This document shows positions 29,270 to 38,670 of a DNA stretch of 50,000 bases, in pieces. The translations under genes and the position numbers were made by a program. The notes below the pieces were generated by a model. That model saw nothing but the letters and a program-made list of their open reading frames with translations. It was not told where the DNA came from and searched no databases. Positions within the stretch are counted from its first letter, which is position 1; each line of letters opens with the position of its first letter. Source of the stretch: Prorocentrum cordatum (Eukaryota > Sar > Dinophyceae > Prorocentrales > Prorocentraceae); NCBI GenBank assembly GCA_963575745.1, contig CAUYUJ010009824.1, positions 27,501 through 77,500 of the forward strand, read 5' to 3'.

Positions 29270-29945
29270 CCGCGTTCGCCTGCGAGCCTGCCTCTTCCTG
29301 TTGGCGCGCAACTCGTCGCGTCCATGATCCGCGCTGCATTCGATCTGCAGCCCTGCCTCCGCGGGCAGCTCCTCCCAGGCCCGGATGACGTCACGCGGCA
29401 ATTATGTGGATCCGGAGGGTCGGACGCAGAAATCTTGGATCGCCCGTGCCGATCGGCGCGGGCCTTCGGACCCCCCCCCCCCACGGAGTAGGTCTTGGCT
29501 GCTGGTGGCGCCTGTTTCGAGCAGGTGGGGCCTTCCCATAGGGCTTGCCGTTGCAAACAGTCGCAGTTAGCAGAGGTCCTGAGCCAGATCCCCCCCCCCT
29601 TTCCTCCGCCTAATGTCGAAACGCCGAGTGAGAAAACGGTCGCGTGCCCCACTGGTACTCGCAGCAATCGTCTCGCGCGCGGCAATGCAAGGTCTGCCGC
29701 TCCACCAGCTGGCGCCCCCAAACCGAGTATTCTGTGCGCGGCGCGAAGAAGTCGTTCGTCCTTATTTTTGTGGGCGATGATCAATGGAGAACAGGCGCGT
29801 TGCGAAATACTTTCCAGCTGCCTAAAACATATGTGCGCATATGTTTTGAACATGCGAATCAAACGACATGTTTTTTTAACATTGTTACACCATGTTTCAA
29901 ACAACGCATGCTTGATTCAATGATCGGGCTGTCAGGGCGTTCATT
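29270..29945 (+). other. Possible retrocopy body behind the SL relics, unrecognised
   Basis: A plus-strand frame reads VGAQLVASMIRAAFDLQPCL then RGQLLPGPDDVTRQLCGSGG from about 29310 and breaks down near the C run at 29470. The minus strand is also open. No known protein recognised. Confidence 0.25.
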
Positions 29946-29949
29946 GCCA

Positions 29950-31438
29950 TGGCGCCCACAACCAAATATCGGCTTCCACGGGGGCGCCGCCGCCAAGCCC
30001 TCGGGCAGATGGGGTGGCGGCGCAGCTTGCGGAGGTCGCTTCGCTGCTCAAGTAGGCCTTCCCGCAGGGCGAGACGGAGGTCCTCTCGTCTCCATCGGTC
30101 CAGGGCTCCTTGAACGAGGCCCCCGACAGGACCAGGAGCCAGCGCCAGACCGCCATCGAGCAGTTGGAAGCTGCGTTGGCCACCCTCCACGGCACCGAGC
30201 ATGTGGTTCTGAGGGGGTCGATGAACCGGGAGATCGCCACCCACAAGCAGGCGATCATCTCGGACAGTCCCCTGGGCCAGCGCAGGGACCGCTGCAAGGA
30301 CGTGCTCGAGAGGGCCAAGAGCCGCTCCCAGCAAGCCCGAGAGGCCCTGCGCCTCGCGGAAACCGCCGTCCAGGCCGCCGACGAGGAGGAGCTCCTCCTG
30401 GCGCAGGAGCTCGCCGACCTCCAGCAGGCCATCTCCGAGGCGCCCGTTCCAGAGGAGGGCCTCGCCGCATTCAAATGGCAGTTGGGGGCGGCTCGTCAGC
30501 AGCTGCCCAGAGATGATGGCGCGCATCCCGACGCCGTCGCCGGCGCCGAGGCCCGCAGCCGGGACCTTCTCCAGCGTTTTGAGGCGTTCCTTGGCCAGCG
30601 CGCTGCCCGGGGGGGGGGGGCGGCGCGGACGTGCCGCGGCGCCGCTCGACGGAGGGCCCTCCGGTGCCGGGGGCGGGCGCGAGTGCCCCGGGGATCCCGC
30701 TCGCCCGCCGCCGCGCGGGCGTGCGAGCCCTGCGCCATCGGGGGCAAAAGCAGACGGATGATAAGAAGAAGAATAAGAAGAAGAAGGAGGAGAAGAGAAG
30801 AAGAAGAAGAGATGAAGAAGCATACCGTCGCCACTTATTTCAACCTCTCCTGCGGGGTCGCGGAGCCCGCAAAGGCGGGGCCCTGTCCGCCCGAGGAGCC
30901 AGGGCCCCGAAGAGGGGTTCTCGCAATATACCGAAGCGTCACCAGCGTCAGCAGCGCAGCGATCAGCGTCGGCCCCCCGCAGGTTTTCCGTTGCCGAGGT
31001 GGCTGCGAAGAACGACGGGTGGACTTCGCCCTGGAAGCGAACCGCTACCGCTGCATTCCTGTCTTTCATCAACAGTATCTTCCAGTTCATAACAATGCCC
31101 CTTCGAGATGGCTGCGGCACTGCGCCAGCATTGCTTGCGGCGGACCGCAGCTCATTCTTGCCACCTTCAAGGTCCAGACCTTGGATCCGAGGGAGCGCAG
31201 ACAGCTGCGCCGCGCACCGCTCGCACGCACTCCGTTGAGGACTTTGCAGCAAGCACTACCTCCATTGGCAGGCATCCAGGAGTCTCTTCTTCCTGAGTCC
31301 GCGCCTCAAGATCTGGACCATTACTGCGCCTTCGCCGCCCCCCCCCCCCCCCCACCACCACAACGGACGACGGTTTGGGGGGAGTGCAGAACTGGCTCCG
31401 TAAGGACTTCAAGATCTTGGCCAGCACGGCGGGTATGA
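29950..31438 (+). pseudogene. LINE-like retroelement remnant: coiled coil plus start of endonuclease-like domain
   Basis: The frame opens at 30110 (MNEAPDRTRSQRQTAIEQLE) and runs to 31438. Residues 10-165 are Ala/Leu/Glu/Arg-rich with strong coiled-coil character (CKDVLERAKSRSQQAREALR, EELLLAQELADLQQAISEAP). That is typical of the region ahead of the endonuclease in LINE-like ORFs common in dinoflagellate genomes. Around 31150-31300, PQLILATFKVQTLDPRERRQ...PLAGIQESLLPES resembles the first strand and the (I)QE motif of an APE-type endonuclease. The basic linker (IRRRIRRRRRRREEEEE) lies on an AAG/AGA microsatellite. Upstream, WRPQPNIGFHGG may be a worn zinc-finger segment. No intact reverse transcriptase follows, so the element is dead or this is a partial copy. 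Confidence 0.4.
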
Positions 31439-31580
31439 GTGGAGTCGGCCTCCGTCTGCTACGTGCAGCGTTTTCTGCAGCAGGGCTAAGATTGACGGCC
31501 ATCTCGGCGCGCGTCCCTCTGGCATCGGGAATCGGCGCCCAAGGAAGAGAAGCGTTCCTGGGCGTCCCCGTAGAAAAAAG

Positions 31581-31890
31581 TTGGCCGCCTCGCTGCACAA
31601 GCGCGCCCTGGTCGTCTTCGCCGATGGCAACGACGACCAGGCGGCTGGCGTCAATCCCAACTACCTGTTTGCCCTCGAGTGCCGTCTTGCGCACGACCCC
31701 GAGGACGCCGCCGAGCTGAGCGGCGCCGCGGGCCCAACTGGTTCGGGATCCAAGACCGCGAGAAGCGCGGCGACCAGGTCAGGCTCGGCCCCAGGTGTCA
31801 TCGGAGAAGCTGCACGTCCCCAAAGTACGCCGGGCTTTCGAAGTGGGCGCGTGCGCCCTCGCGGACGAGATCCAATACACCTGCGGGACG
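31581..31890 (+). CDS. Coding-like fragments, unknown (ADGND...)
   Basis: Frame 1 reads MAASLHKRALVVFADGNDDQ then AAGVNPNYLFALECRLAHDP. A shift near 31735 gives GPNWFGIQDREKRGDQVRLG, and another gives SSEKLHVPKVRRAFEVGACA then LADEIQYTCGTGK. Each segment looks protein-like, but the joins need frame changes. It could be later domains of the preceding retroelement or a separate decayed gene. It ends exactly where element E copy 1 begins. Confidence 0.3.
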
Positions 31891-31973
31891 GGAAAATGAC
31901 CACAGCCATTGCTTCTTGTTTGCGCCGCCTTCTAGCCGGCCGAAAAAAAAACAGTGGTTGTGGTCATTTCCCT
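31889..31973. mobile_element. Foldback element E, copy 1
   Basis: GGAAAATGACCACAGCCATTG at the left pairs with the right end (minus strand GGAAATGACCACAACCACTG). About 85 bp in all with an A9 run near the centre. Confidence 0.75.
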
Positions 31974-31987
31974 GGTGCCAAGCGCAA

Positions 31988-32070
31988 CGAAAATGACCAC
32001 AATCACTGCTCTGTTTCTGCTGGCTGGAAGGCGGCAACAAAAGAAAAGCAGTGGCTGAGGTCGTTTTCGC
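31988..32070. mobile_element. Foldback element E, copy 2
   Basis: CGAAAATGACCACAATCACT at the left pairs with the right end (minus strand CGAAAACGACCTCAGCCACT). It lies only 14 bp from copy 1 in the same family, with diverged ends. Confidence 0.75.
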
Positions 32071-32171
32071 GCCCCGTAACAACGTCGCTCATGGCCCCGA
32101 CGCCTACCGCGCTCAGAGGAGCGGGCGCGCCCAGGACGTTCAGCGCAAGCACAGCCCCGCGCCGGCGTCGC

Positions 32172-32313
32172 GAGTTCCTGGCACCGCTCAGACGTGTGCA
32201 TTTTTTCTCGGCGGGGACCATCGAGGACCATCCTGAACCATCGAGCAAAACCACACACGCACGACACCGAAAAATACACGGCAAATGGACGTCCGAGCGA
32301 TGCCGAGAGTTCC
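32172..32313 (+). mobile_element. MITE family F, uninterrupted copy (128 bp, 7-bp TSD)
   Basis: Element at 32179-32306. Left TGGCACCGCTCAGACGT; right on the minus strand TCGGCATCGCTCGGACGT. GAGTTCC at 32172-32178 and 32307-32313 is an exact 7-bp duplication. The interior (CCATCGAGCAAAACCACACA, CGACACCGAAAAATACACGG) is the reference for the interrupted copy at 35232-37429. Confidence 0.85.
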
Positions 32314-32410
32314 AAAGAAGCCCAGGACCTTCTCGAAGTGCACTCCGGGCATCAGGCACTTGGGCCTGTACGGTGCGGCTCTGCGGCACTGCGGGATGCC
32401 GCTCTCTTGA

Positions 32411-33035
32411 TTGCGGCAAACGGTATTCGAGGGAAAGCTCTCCACGCGCGCGTCGCGGCCGGTGCTTTGTCTCGGCCTTGCCCGGGCTTTCGATTCCATT
32501 GCCCGCGGGTGCTTATCTGGTGTCGACCAACCACAACTGCCCGCGCATGCCGCAGATGTTTTGAACCCGCAGGCGTTCTTCCAAAGGTGGCCCGCGAAGT
32601 CCAAACGCACCTTCAGCACCATCCGCCTCTCCAACAACAGGCGGGCCGACATGAAGATGAAGTACCTGGCGTGTCCGACTGGCATGCCAGCGCGTGGTTT
32701 GCACTTCGAGGGGAAGGAGATGAAGATGCATTTGCTCGGCGTGGAGCCCGCCGAGGATGCAGGCTGGGCGCGCGCCATGCCTCAAATTCGGAGGCGAGCT
32801 GGGCCTCGGGCTCGCGAGTCGCCGCTTCGTCGGAGAGGGCGGCGCCCTGCGGCTGCTCGCGCTGGCCGTGCTCGCTGCGCCTTGGGCCGCAGTCCTCGGT
32901 GATGTGCCCGGCCTGCGCGAGCCTTCCGACGCGCCGAAACACGCCGAGTACGAGGGCGACGCGGTCTGCATGTTCCAGAAGCAGCAGGAGGATTGGCCCG
33001 AGCAACTCCTCGAGCAATTGGGATCGAACCGCTGA
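32411..33035 (+). CDS. Coding-like fragments, one with RT-like motif
   Basis: Frame 1 (32411 on) reads TVFEGKLSTRASRPVLCLGL then ARAFDSIARGCL, where the AFDSI phrase resembles the reverse-transcriptase palm motif; the neighbouring Asp is missing. It goes on to STIRLSNNRRADMKMKYLAC and LHFEGKEMKMHLLGVEP. Around 32765 a different frame takes over, FGGELGLGLASRRFVGEGGA ... QKQQEDWPEQLLEQLGSNR, then TGA at 33033-33035. Either a frameshifted pseudogene or two exons with unseen splice sites. Confidence 0.3.
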
Positions 33036-33593
33036 TGTTCTTGCAGAGAGTTCCGACGGATTGGCCTCGCCATCGCATTCTGGCCCCAGCACGTCGATAC
33101 CCATGGTGAAGATTTCTGATCCACGCTCTCGTGCGCCCCGTCGAGAACGCCCTCGAGAGCGCCTGCTGCGTCGAGGTAAGGAGGAGTTCGTCGCTCCGCC
33201 GGCAGCCCAGCTCACCGTCGTCAGCATCAGCATCGTCGTCCTCATCATCATCACCACCATCATCACCATCACCGTCATCGCGAGGGCCCTCAGCCCTCAG
33301 CACTGCTCCGCACCTGGATGCGGACCACCTTGCCGACAGGTAACCAAACAAAGCCAGCGAGAACTGGGGGCTAAAAAAAAAATCACCATCACCGTCATCG
33401 CCATCATCACCAGGGACCCTCGCTCCCATTCTTGACGGGGCGGTCTTGAAGACTTCTTGGGGGCCGGCGCCTCCCAAGTTGGGCCCGAGTGCGGCAGGTT
33501 CGCGCCGTGTCGACGGGCGGCCACCCCGCCGGCGGGCGTTCCGCGTGGAGCGCCGCCCGCGGCCCAGAACCGGTCGACGTTGAACGATCTGGC
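33036..33593. other. CATCAC tract and spacer
   Basis: Two short CATCAC/CATCGTC runs (33215-33285 and 33384-33412) in otherwise unremarkable GC-rich DNA. No gene. Confidence 0.5.
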
Positions 33594-33797
33594 GTTTCTC
33601 GGGGGCGGAAAAGAGGGGGGTGATGACTAGGGGGGGGTGGATATCATGGCGTGGGCCATGATATTTCCCCAGATTTCGTGGCGCCTCTTCTTATTTCTTT
33701 ACGTCCCTGGCCCCTCCGCTGGGCCGCGCACATGCCGCTGGTCATGATTTGCACCCCCCCCTCTTGGACACCCCCTTCTTGGCCGCTCCCGAGTTTC
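33594..33797 (+). mobile_element. MITE family A, copy 4 (194 bp, perfect 5-bp TSD)
   Basis: Element at 33599-33792, TCGGGGGCGGAAAAGAGGGG to CTTGGCCGCTCCCGA. GTTTC at 33594-33598 and 33793-33797 is an exact 5-bp duplication. Confidence 0.93.
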
Positions 33798-33835
33798 GGA
33801 AACGGCCGATCGTTCGAGGTTGAACGATCCCCGCG

Positions 33836-34152
33836 GTGTTAGAAAGCAGCGCGACAGTTTGCTCGGCACGGGCCCGCCGCACACGGGGTCGCGGGATCGT
33901 GCTGCATCGCCGACCCATTGGGTATGCGGTGTTCGATGTGGAGCTCCATTGTCTCCATGCCGGCATCGCCGGTGCATCGTCGGCGCGATCCTCGGCCCCA
34001 TCGGCTCCGACCCCACTCCGGAGGCGTTCAAGAGCGCAGCAGATGTCAACGAGGCACGTCTGGGCACCCCCCTCCGTATCGTTTGGTCGATCCCCATCCC
34101 CATGCCCACCCCGATCCTCAAGCAGTGGCGAAGCGTCCTGGCGTGCCTGTAG
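33836..34152 (+). pseudogene. Frame-broken coding remnant truncated by a MITE
   Basis: Frame 1 gives RGIVLHRRPIGYAVFDVELH then CLHAGIAG (33890-33975). From about 33985 a second frame gives GAILGPIGSDPTPEAFKSAA and LGTPLRIVWSIPIPMPTPIL then KQWRSVLACL and TAG. The TAG (34150-34152) is made of the TA target plus the first base of MITE B, so the frame ended further downstream before the insertion. Product not recognised. Confidence 0.35.
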
Positions 34153-34318
34153 TCCTACCAAACAATGTTCTATGAACCTTTTGTGGTTTCCACGGGATGT
34201 TCTGAGAACATTTCTGATTGGGATGGTCTTGTTTTATCACATCGGGTTTATGTTCTAAGAACATCGTTTTTGTTCTCAGAACATGTTTGGGTTCAAAGAA
34301 CATCTCGTGGTAGGACTA
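34150..34318 (+). mobile_element. MITE family B (165 bp, TA target)
   Basis: TA|GTCCTACCA ... TGGTAGGAC|TA at 34150-34318. Arms continue as AATGTTCTATGAACC and, on the minus strand, GATGTTCTTTGAACC. Inside, the near-palindromes ATGTTCTGAGAACAT, ATGTTCTAAGAACAT and TGTTCTCAGAACA recur. TA duplication and short GC-ended repeats fit a Tc1/mariner-type (Stowaway-like) element. Confidence 0.85.
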
Positions 34319-34494
34319 TAGAAAGGCCGGGACGGTCGGTCCCTGCTCGAGATCCCCACCATCCCACCACCCCAGCTTGGGGACACCCCCTCGAAGCCCG
34401 AAGGGAACAGCCCATGTTCTCGTCCAAGGGGGGTAGATCTCCCTTAGGGCTTGTCGACTTTTCGCCAATCGACTTGTGAGAATCGAGCCAGATA

Positions 34495-34573
34495 AACCCA
34501 GGTAAATGCAGGTAAATCGAGGTAAATCCAGGTAAATCTAGATACATCTGGGTAAATCCAGGTAAATCCAGAG
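34495..34573 (+). repeat. 11-bp tandem repeat (AGGTAAATCCA)
   Basis: About seven units of AGGTAAATCC/GA with small changes (GATACATCTG). Confidence 0.8.
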
Positions 34574-35224
34574 ATCTCCAGGGAAAGTTCGAGCACTTCG
34601 CGGCCGCTCCAGCGCGAGTCGAAGGACGGCAGAAGTCGTTAAGCCTTTAACGAAGATCGGCCAGAGGGTCCCAGGCCACGCCAGCGGGGACCGAGAGGGG
34701 CGAGCCGATGCGCAGCCCCCGCCCAGCCCAGAGGGCCGGGCCGGGCAGCATGCTGCGGGCCGCCCCCCCCCCGGCGCGGCGGCCGACGGCCGCCACCGGC
34801 TGTCCTTGAGATCGACGATCCTCAGCTCCTCCTCCTCCTCCCTCCTCCTCCTCCTCCCCTCCTCCTCCTCCTCCTCCTCCTCCTCCCCCTCTCCTCCTCC
34901 TCCTCCTCCTCCTCCTCCTCCTACGAGGAGGCACTGGGGAATGATGCCCCCCCCCCCCCAGCTCAGCCCGTGGCACCACCCAGTAGAAGTGATGCCCACC
35001 TCACTTGGGCCCTCGCATGTACCGGCGCGCAGCTTTGTAAGCCCTCGGCGGGTCTTCCGCGGGGTGGTCGCTGGTTTACGGACCGCTCTCTTATGGGGGG
35101 GGGGTCGCCTCGCTGCGTGTTAGCCCCAAGTGTGTTCACCCTGTTCGGCCTGCTTCGGCCATCGCTACGCCATATTCGCCGTATTGAAGGGCTTCGGTGG
35201 ACCAGCACGCGTTGGCGTTAGCAA
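34574..35224. other. CCT tract and spacer
   Basis: (CCT)n at 34828-34922, a C run at 34948-34960, and no supported gene. Confidence 0.5.
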
Positions 35225-37085
35225 ACGTTCCTGGCATCGCTCGGACGTGTGTATTTTTTTCTCGGCGAGAACCATTGAGGACGATCCTGGACCATCGAGC
35301 AAAATTATCCTGGGGAAGGACCCAACCATATGCAATTGTGAATACTGCAATTGTGAATATCTTCTCGGTGGAGCCCCCTACGGGGCCACGAAACGTACGA
35401 GGGGTGTGCCGAAATGGGTGTGCGGGACGCAGGCGGGCACACCCACTGGGGCCTTCGGTGGAGCTCCCTATGGGGCCACGAAACGTGTGAGGGGTGTGCC
35501 GAAATGGGTGTGGGTGACGCATGCGGGCACACCCACTGGGACCTTCAGCGGAGCTCCCTATGGGGCCACGGAACGCGTGAGGGGCGTGCCGAAATGGGTG
35601 TGGCTGACGCATGCGGGCGCGGGCACTGGGGCCTTCGGCGGAGCTCCCTATGGGGCCACGAAACGTGTGAGGGGTGTGCCGAAATGGGTGTGGCTGACGC
35701 ATGCGGGCGCGGGCACTGGGGCCTTCGGTGGAGCTCCCTATGGAGCCACGAAACGTGTGAGGGGTGGGCCGAAATGGGCGTGGCTGACGCATGCGGGCGC
35801 GGGCACTGGGGCCTTCGGTGGAGCTCCCTATGGAGCCACGAACGCGTGAGGGGTGTGCCGAAATGGGTGTGGGTGACGCATGCGGGCGCGGGCACTGGGG
35901 CCTTCGGTGGAGCTCCCTATGGGGCCACGAAACGTGTGAGGGGTGTGCCGAAATGGGTGTGGGTGACGCATGCGGGCGGCAGCACTGGGGCCTTCGGCGG
36001 AGCTTCTACTATGGGGCCACGAAACGTGTGAGGGGTGTGCCGAATTGTGTGTGGGTGACGCATGCCGGCGGCAGCACTGGGGCCTTCGGCGGACTCCTAT
36101 GGGGCCACGAAACGTGTGAGGGGTGTGCCGAATTGGATGTGGGTGACGCATGCGGGCGGCAGCACTGGGGCCTTCGGTGGAGTTCCCTATGGAGCCACGA
36201 AACGTGTGAGGGGTGTGCCGAAATGGGTGTGGGTGACGCATGCGGGCGCGGGCACTGGGGCCTTCGGTGGAGCTCCCTATGGAGCCACGAAGCGTGTGAG
36301 GGGTGTGCCGAATTGGGTGTGGGTGACGCATGCGGGCGCGGGCACTGGGGCCTTCGGTGGAGCTCCCTATGGAGCCACGAAAGTGTGAGGGGTGTGCCGA
36401 ATTGGGCGTGGGTGACGCATGCGGGCGCGGGCACTGGGGCCTTCGGTTGGAGCTCCCTATGGAGCCACGAAACGTGTGAGGGGTGTGGGTGTGCGTGAAC
36501 GCCATGCGGGCGCGGGGCACTGGCGCCTTCGGCGGAAGGGCGGTCTCCCTATGGAGGGGGGGGGCCTTCGGTGGAGCTCCCTATGGATCCACGAAACGTG
36601 TGAGGGGTGTGCCGAAATGGGTGTGGGTGACGCATGCGGCCGCGGGCACTGGGGCCTTCGGTGGAGCTCCCTATGGAGCCACGAAACGTGTGAGGGGTGT
36701 GCCGAAATTGGGTGTGGCTGACGCATGCGGGCGCGGGCACTGGGGCCTTCGGTGGAGCTCCCTATGGAGCCACGAAACGTGTGAGGGGTGTGCCGAAATG
36801 GGTGTGGGTGACGCATGCGGGCGCGGGCACTGGGGCCTTCGGTGGAGCTCCCTATGGAGCCACGAAACGTGTGAGGGGTGTGCCGAATTGGGTGTGCGTG
36901 ACGCATGCGGGCGCGGGCACTGGGGCCTTCGGTGGAGCTCCCTATGGAGCCACGAAACGTGTGAGGGGTGTGCCGAATTGGGTGTGCGTGACGCATGCGG
37001 GCGCGGGTATTGGGGCCTTCGGTGGAGCTCCTATGGGGCTACGAAACGCTGTACTGGGTGGGTGAAACGCAGGGAAGAGGGGGGG

Positions 37086-37136
<51 letters not shown>

Positions 37137-37179
37137 GATGATGATGATGGTGGGTGGTGGTGGTGGTGGTGGTGGTGGT

Positions 37180-37210
<31 letters not shown>

Positions 37211-37223
37211 CGATGATGATGAT

Positions 37224-37270
<47 letters not shown>

Positions 37271-37436
37271 TGATGATGATGGCAGGAGGGAGGGGGGCAG
37301 CGGGAGGAGGAGGAGGGAACGCGGGGCAACGTCTCTTCAAAAAGAGGACCCAACACCACAGGATGGTTGGGGAAAAAACATGCACGAAACCGAAAAATGC
37401 ACGGGAAATGGACGTCCGAGCGATGGCGAGCGTTCG
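35225..37436 (+). mobile_element. MITE family F copy split by composite satellite element copy 2
   Basis: Family F left part is 35232-35304 (TGGCATCGCTCGGACGT... CCATCGAGCAAAA) and its right part about 37375-37429 (GAAACCGAAAAATGCACGGG, ACGTCCGAGCGATGGCGA). Flanking 7-mers ACGTTCC and GCGTTCG share five bases. Between them (about 35305-37374) is the composite: flank (CTGGGGAAGGACCCAACCAT, GCAATTGTGAATAC), about 19 satellite units of about 90 bp (35380-37060), a GAT/GGT microsatellite (37085-37275) and the second flank (AACGTCTCTTC, GACCCAACACCACAGGATGG). Confidence 0.88.
35380..37060 (+). repeat. 90-bp satellite array within composite copy 2
   Basis: Unit: GGAGCTCCCTATGGGGCCAC, GAAACGTGTGAGGGGTGTGC, GACGCATGCGGGCGCGGGCA and CTGGGGCCTTCGGT. 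Since 90 is a multiple of three, frames of 100-240 codons stay open on both strands; they are not treated as genes. The last unit (37030-37066, CGCTGTACTGGGTGGGTGAA) is of the 75-78-bp type seen in copy 1. Confidence 0.92.
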
Positions 37437-37439
37437 GAG

Positions 37440-38020
37440 GATCACCGATGCGACCCGTCCCGCCCCCTCCTCCTCCTCCTCCTCCTCCTCCTCCTCCTCC
37501 TCCTCTCCTCCTCCTCCTCCTCCTTCCTTCCTCCCCTCCTCCTCCTCCTCCTCCTCCTCCTCCTCCTCCTCCTCCTCTCTCCTCCTCCCCTCCTCCCTCC
37601 TCCTCCTCCTCCTCCTCCTCCTCCTCCTCCTCCTCCCTCCTCCTCCTCCTCCTCCTCCTCCTCCTCCTCCTCCTCCTCCTCCTCCTCCTCCTCCCTCCTC
37701 CTCCGCCTCCTCCCTCCTCCTCCTTCCCCCTGGGCCTCGGAGGCCAGGCAGGCCGGGGTCCGCTCGGGCAGGGCCTGCGCTGCCCCGTCGCAGTTCGAGG
37801 TTCCCCCCCCTCCCTTTGGCTCCCGCCTCGCCGTCGTCGTCGCTGTCCTCGTCCACGTCCCTCCCGCCTCCTCCTCCTCCTCCTCCTCCTCCTCCTCCTC
37901 CTCCTCCTCCTCCTCCTCCTCCTCCTCCCTCCTCCTCCTCCTCCTCCTCCTCCTCCTCCTCCTCCTCCTCCTCCTCCTCCTCCTCCTCCTCCTCCTCCTC
38001 CTCTCTTACTCTCACTGGCT
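37440..38020. repeat. (CCT)n tracts
   Basis: Two long CCT tracts (37460-37730 and 37866-38008) separated by a 130-bp GC-rich piece. All open frames are homopolymeric. Confidence 0.95.
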
Positions 38021-38670
38021 TGGGGGGTTTTCGGCATTTGCCGCGTGAGCCACCCGTCTTCGGCATCAATCACAGCCACAGCTTCCGCCGGCAGTTGCCC
38101 AATCAATTGATGCAGGCCGCCCTCAGGTGCGGCGGCCGACAGCCCAACAACTATTCCTGAGACCCCTATGGGCCCTCAGCTTCTGGCCCGAACGGCCAGG
38201 CAGGGTGGGCTGCTCGACTGGCGAGCCGACGATGCCGAGGGGCCCTTCACGTCGTTTGCTTCGGCCGCAAAGCATTGGAGCCTTGTATACCCTCGTAGTT
38301 CCGTCATCGGAGAGCATTAGTGTCGATCAGCGCCCAGTAATCGATGAGACAGCGCCCATTTAGCGTCGAGTCGTGTCGAACAGCGCCGAGTTGGCGGCGA
38401 TGATCGTCGATCCGCGCCGATTCGCAAGAGCCAACGAGATGGTCTAGGAGGCTCCCACGAGTTGCCACCGAATCCTGGCAGGACTTCCCGAGACCCTGTG
38501 GACGGGGGGCTTGGCCGAGACCCCCAGACATCGCGCGTTTTCTTTTCCGCAGCGCGGCCCGTCAGACATCAGGACCCCTCGCGGGGGACGGGCTTCCAAG
38601 AGGAGTCGCGGTTCGGTCGGATTCGGTTGCGTCGCAGTCGGTTACGTTCAGTCGGTTCAGTTCGGTCGGT
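38021..38670. other. Spacer, nothing recognised
   Basis: Contains GTCGA/GTCGGTTC-rich phrases (38320-38420 and 38610-38670) but no gene or clear repeat. Confidence 0.3.

Noticed and set aside
35130-37088. Repetitive proteins of about 30-residue units on both strands
   Set aside because: The 90-bp satellite unit is a multiple of three, so frames on both strands stay open; flanking 75-bp relatives show no coding constraint.
36942-38069. 375-codon minus-strand frame with poly-Glu/Gly/Ile
   Set aside because: Runs through two CCT tracts and a GAT tract.
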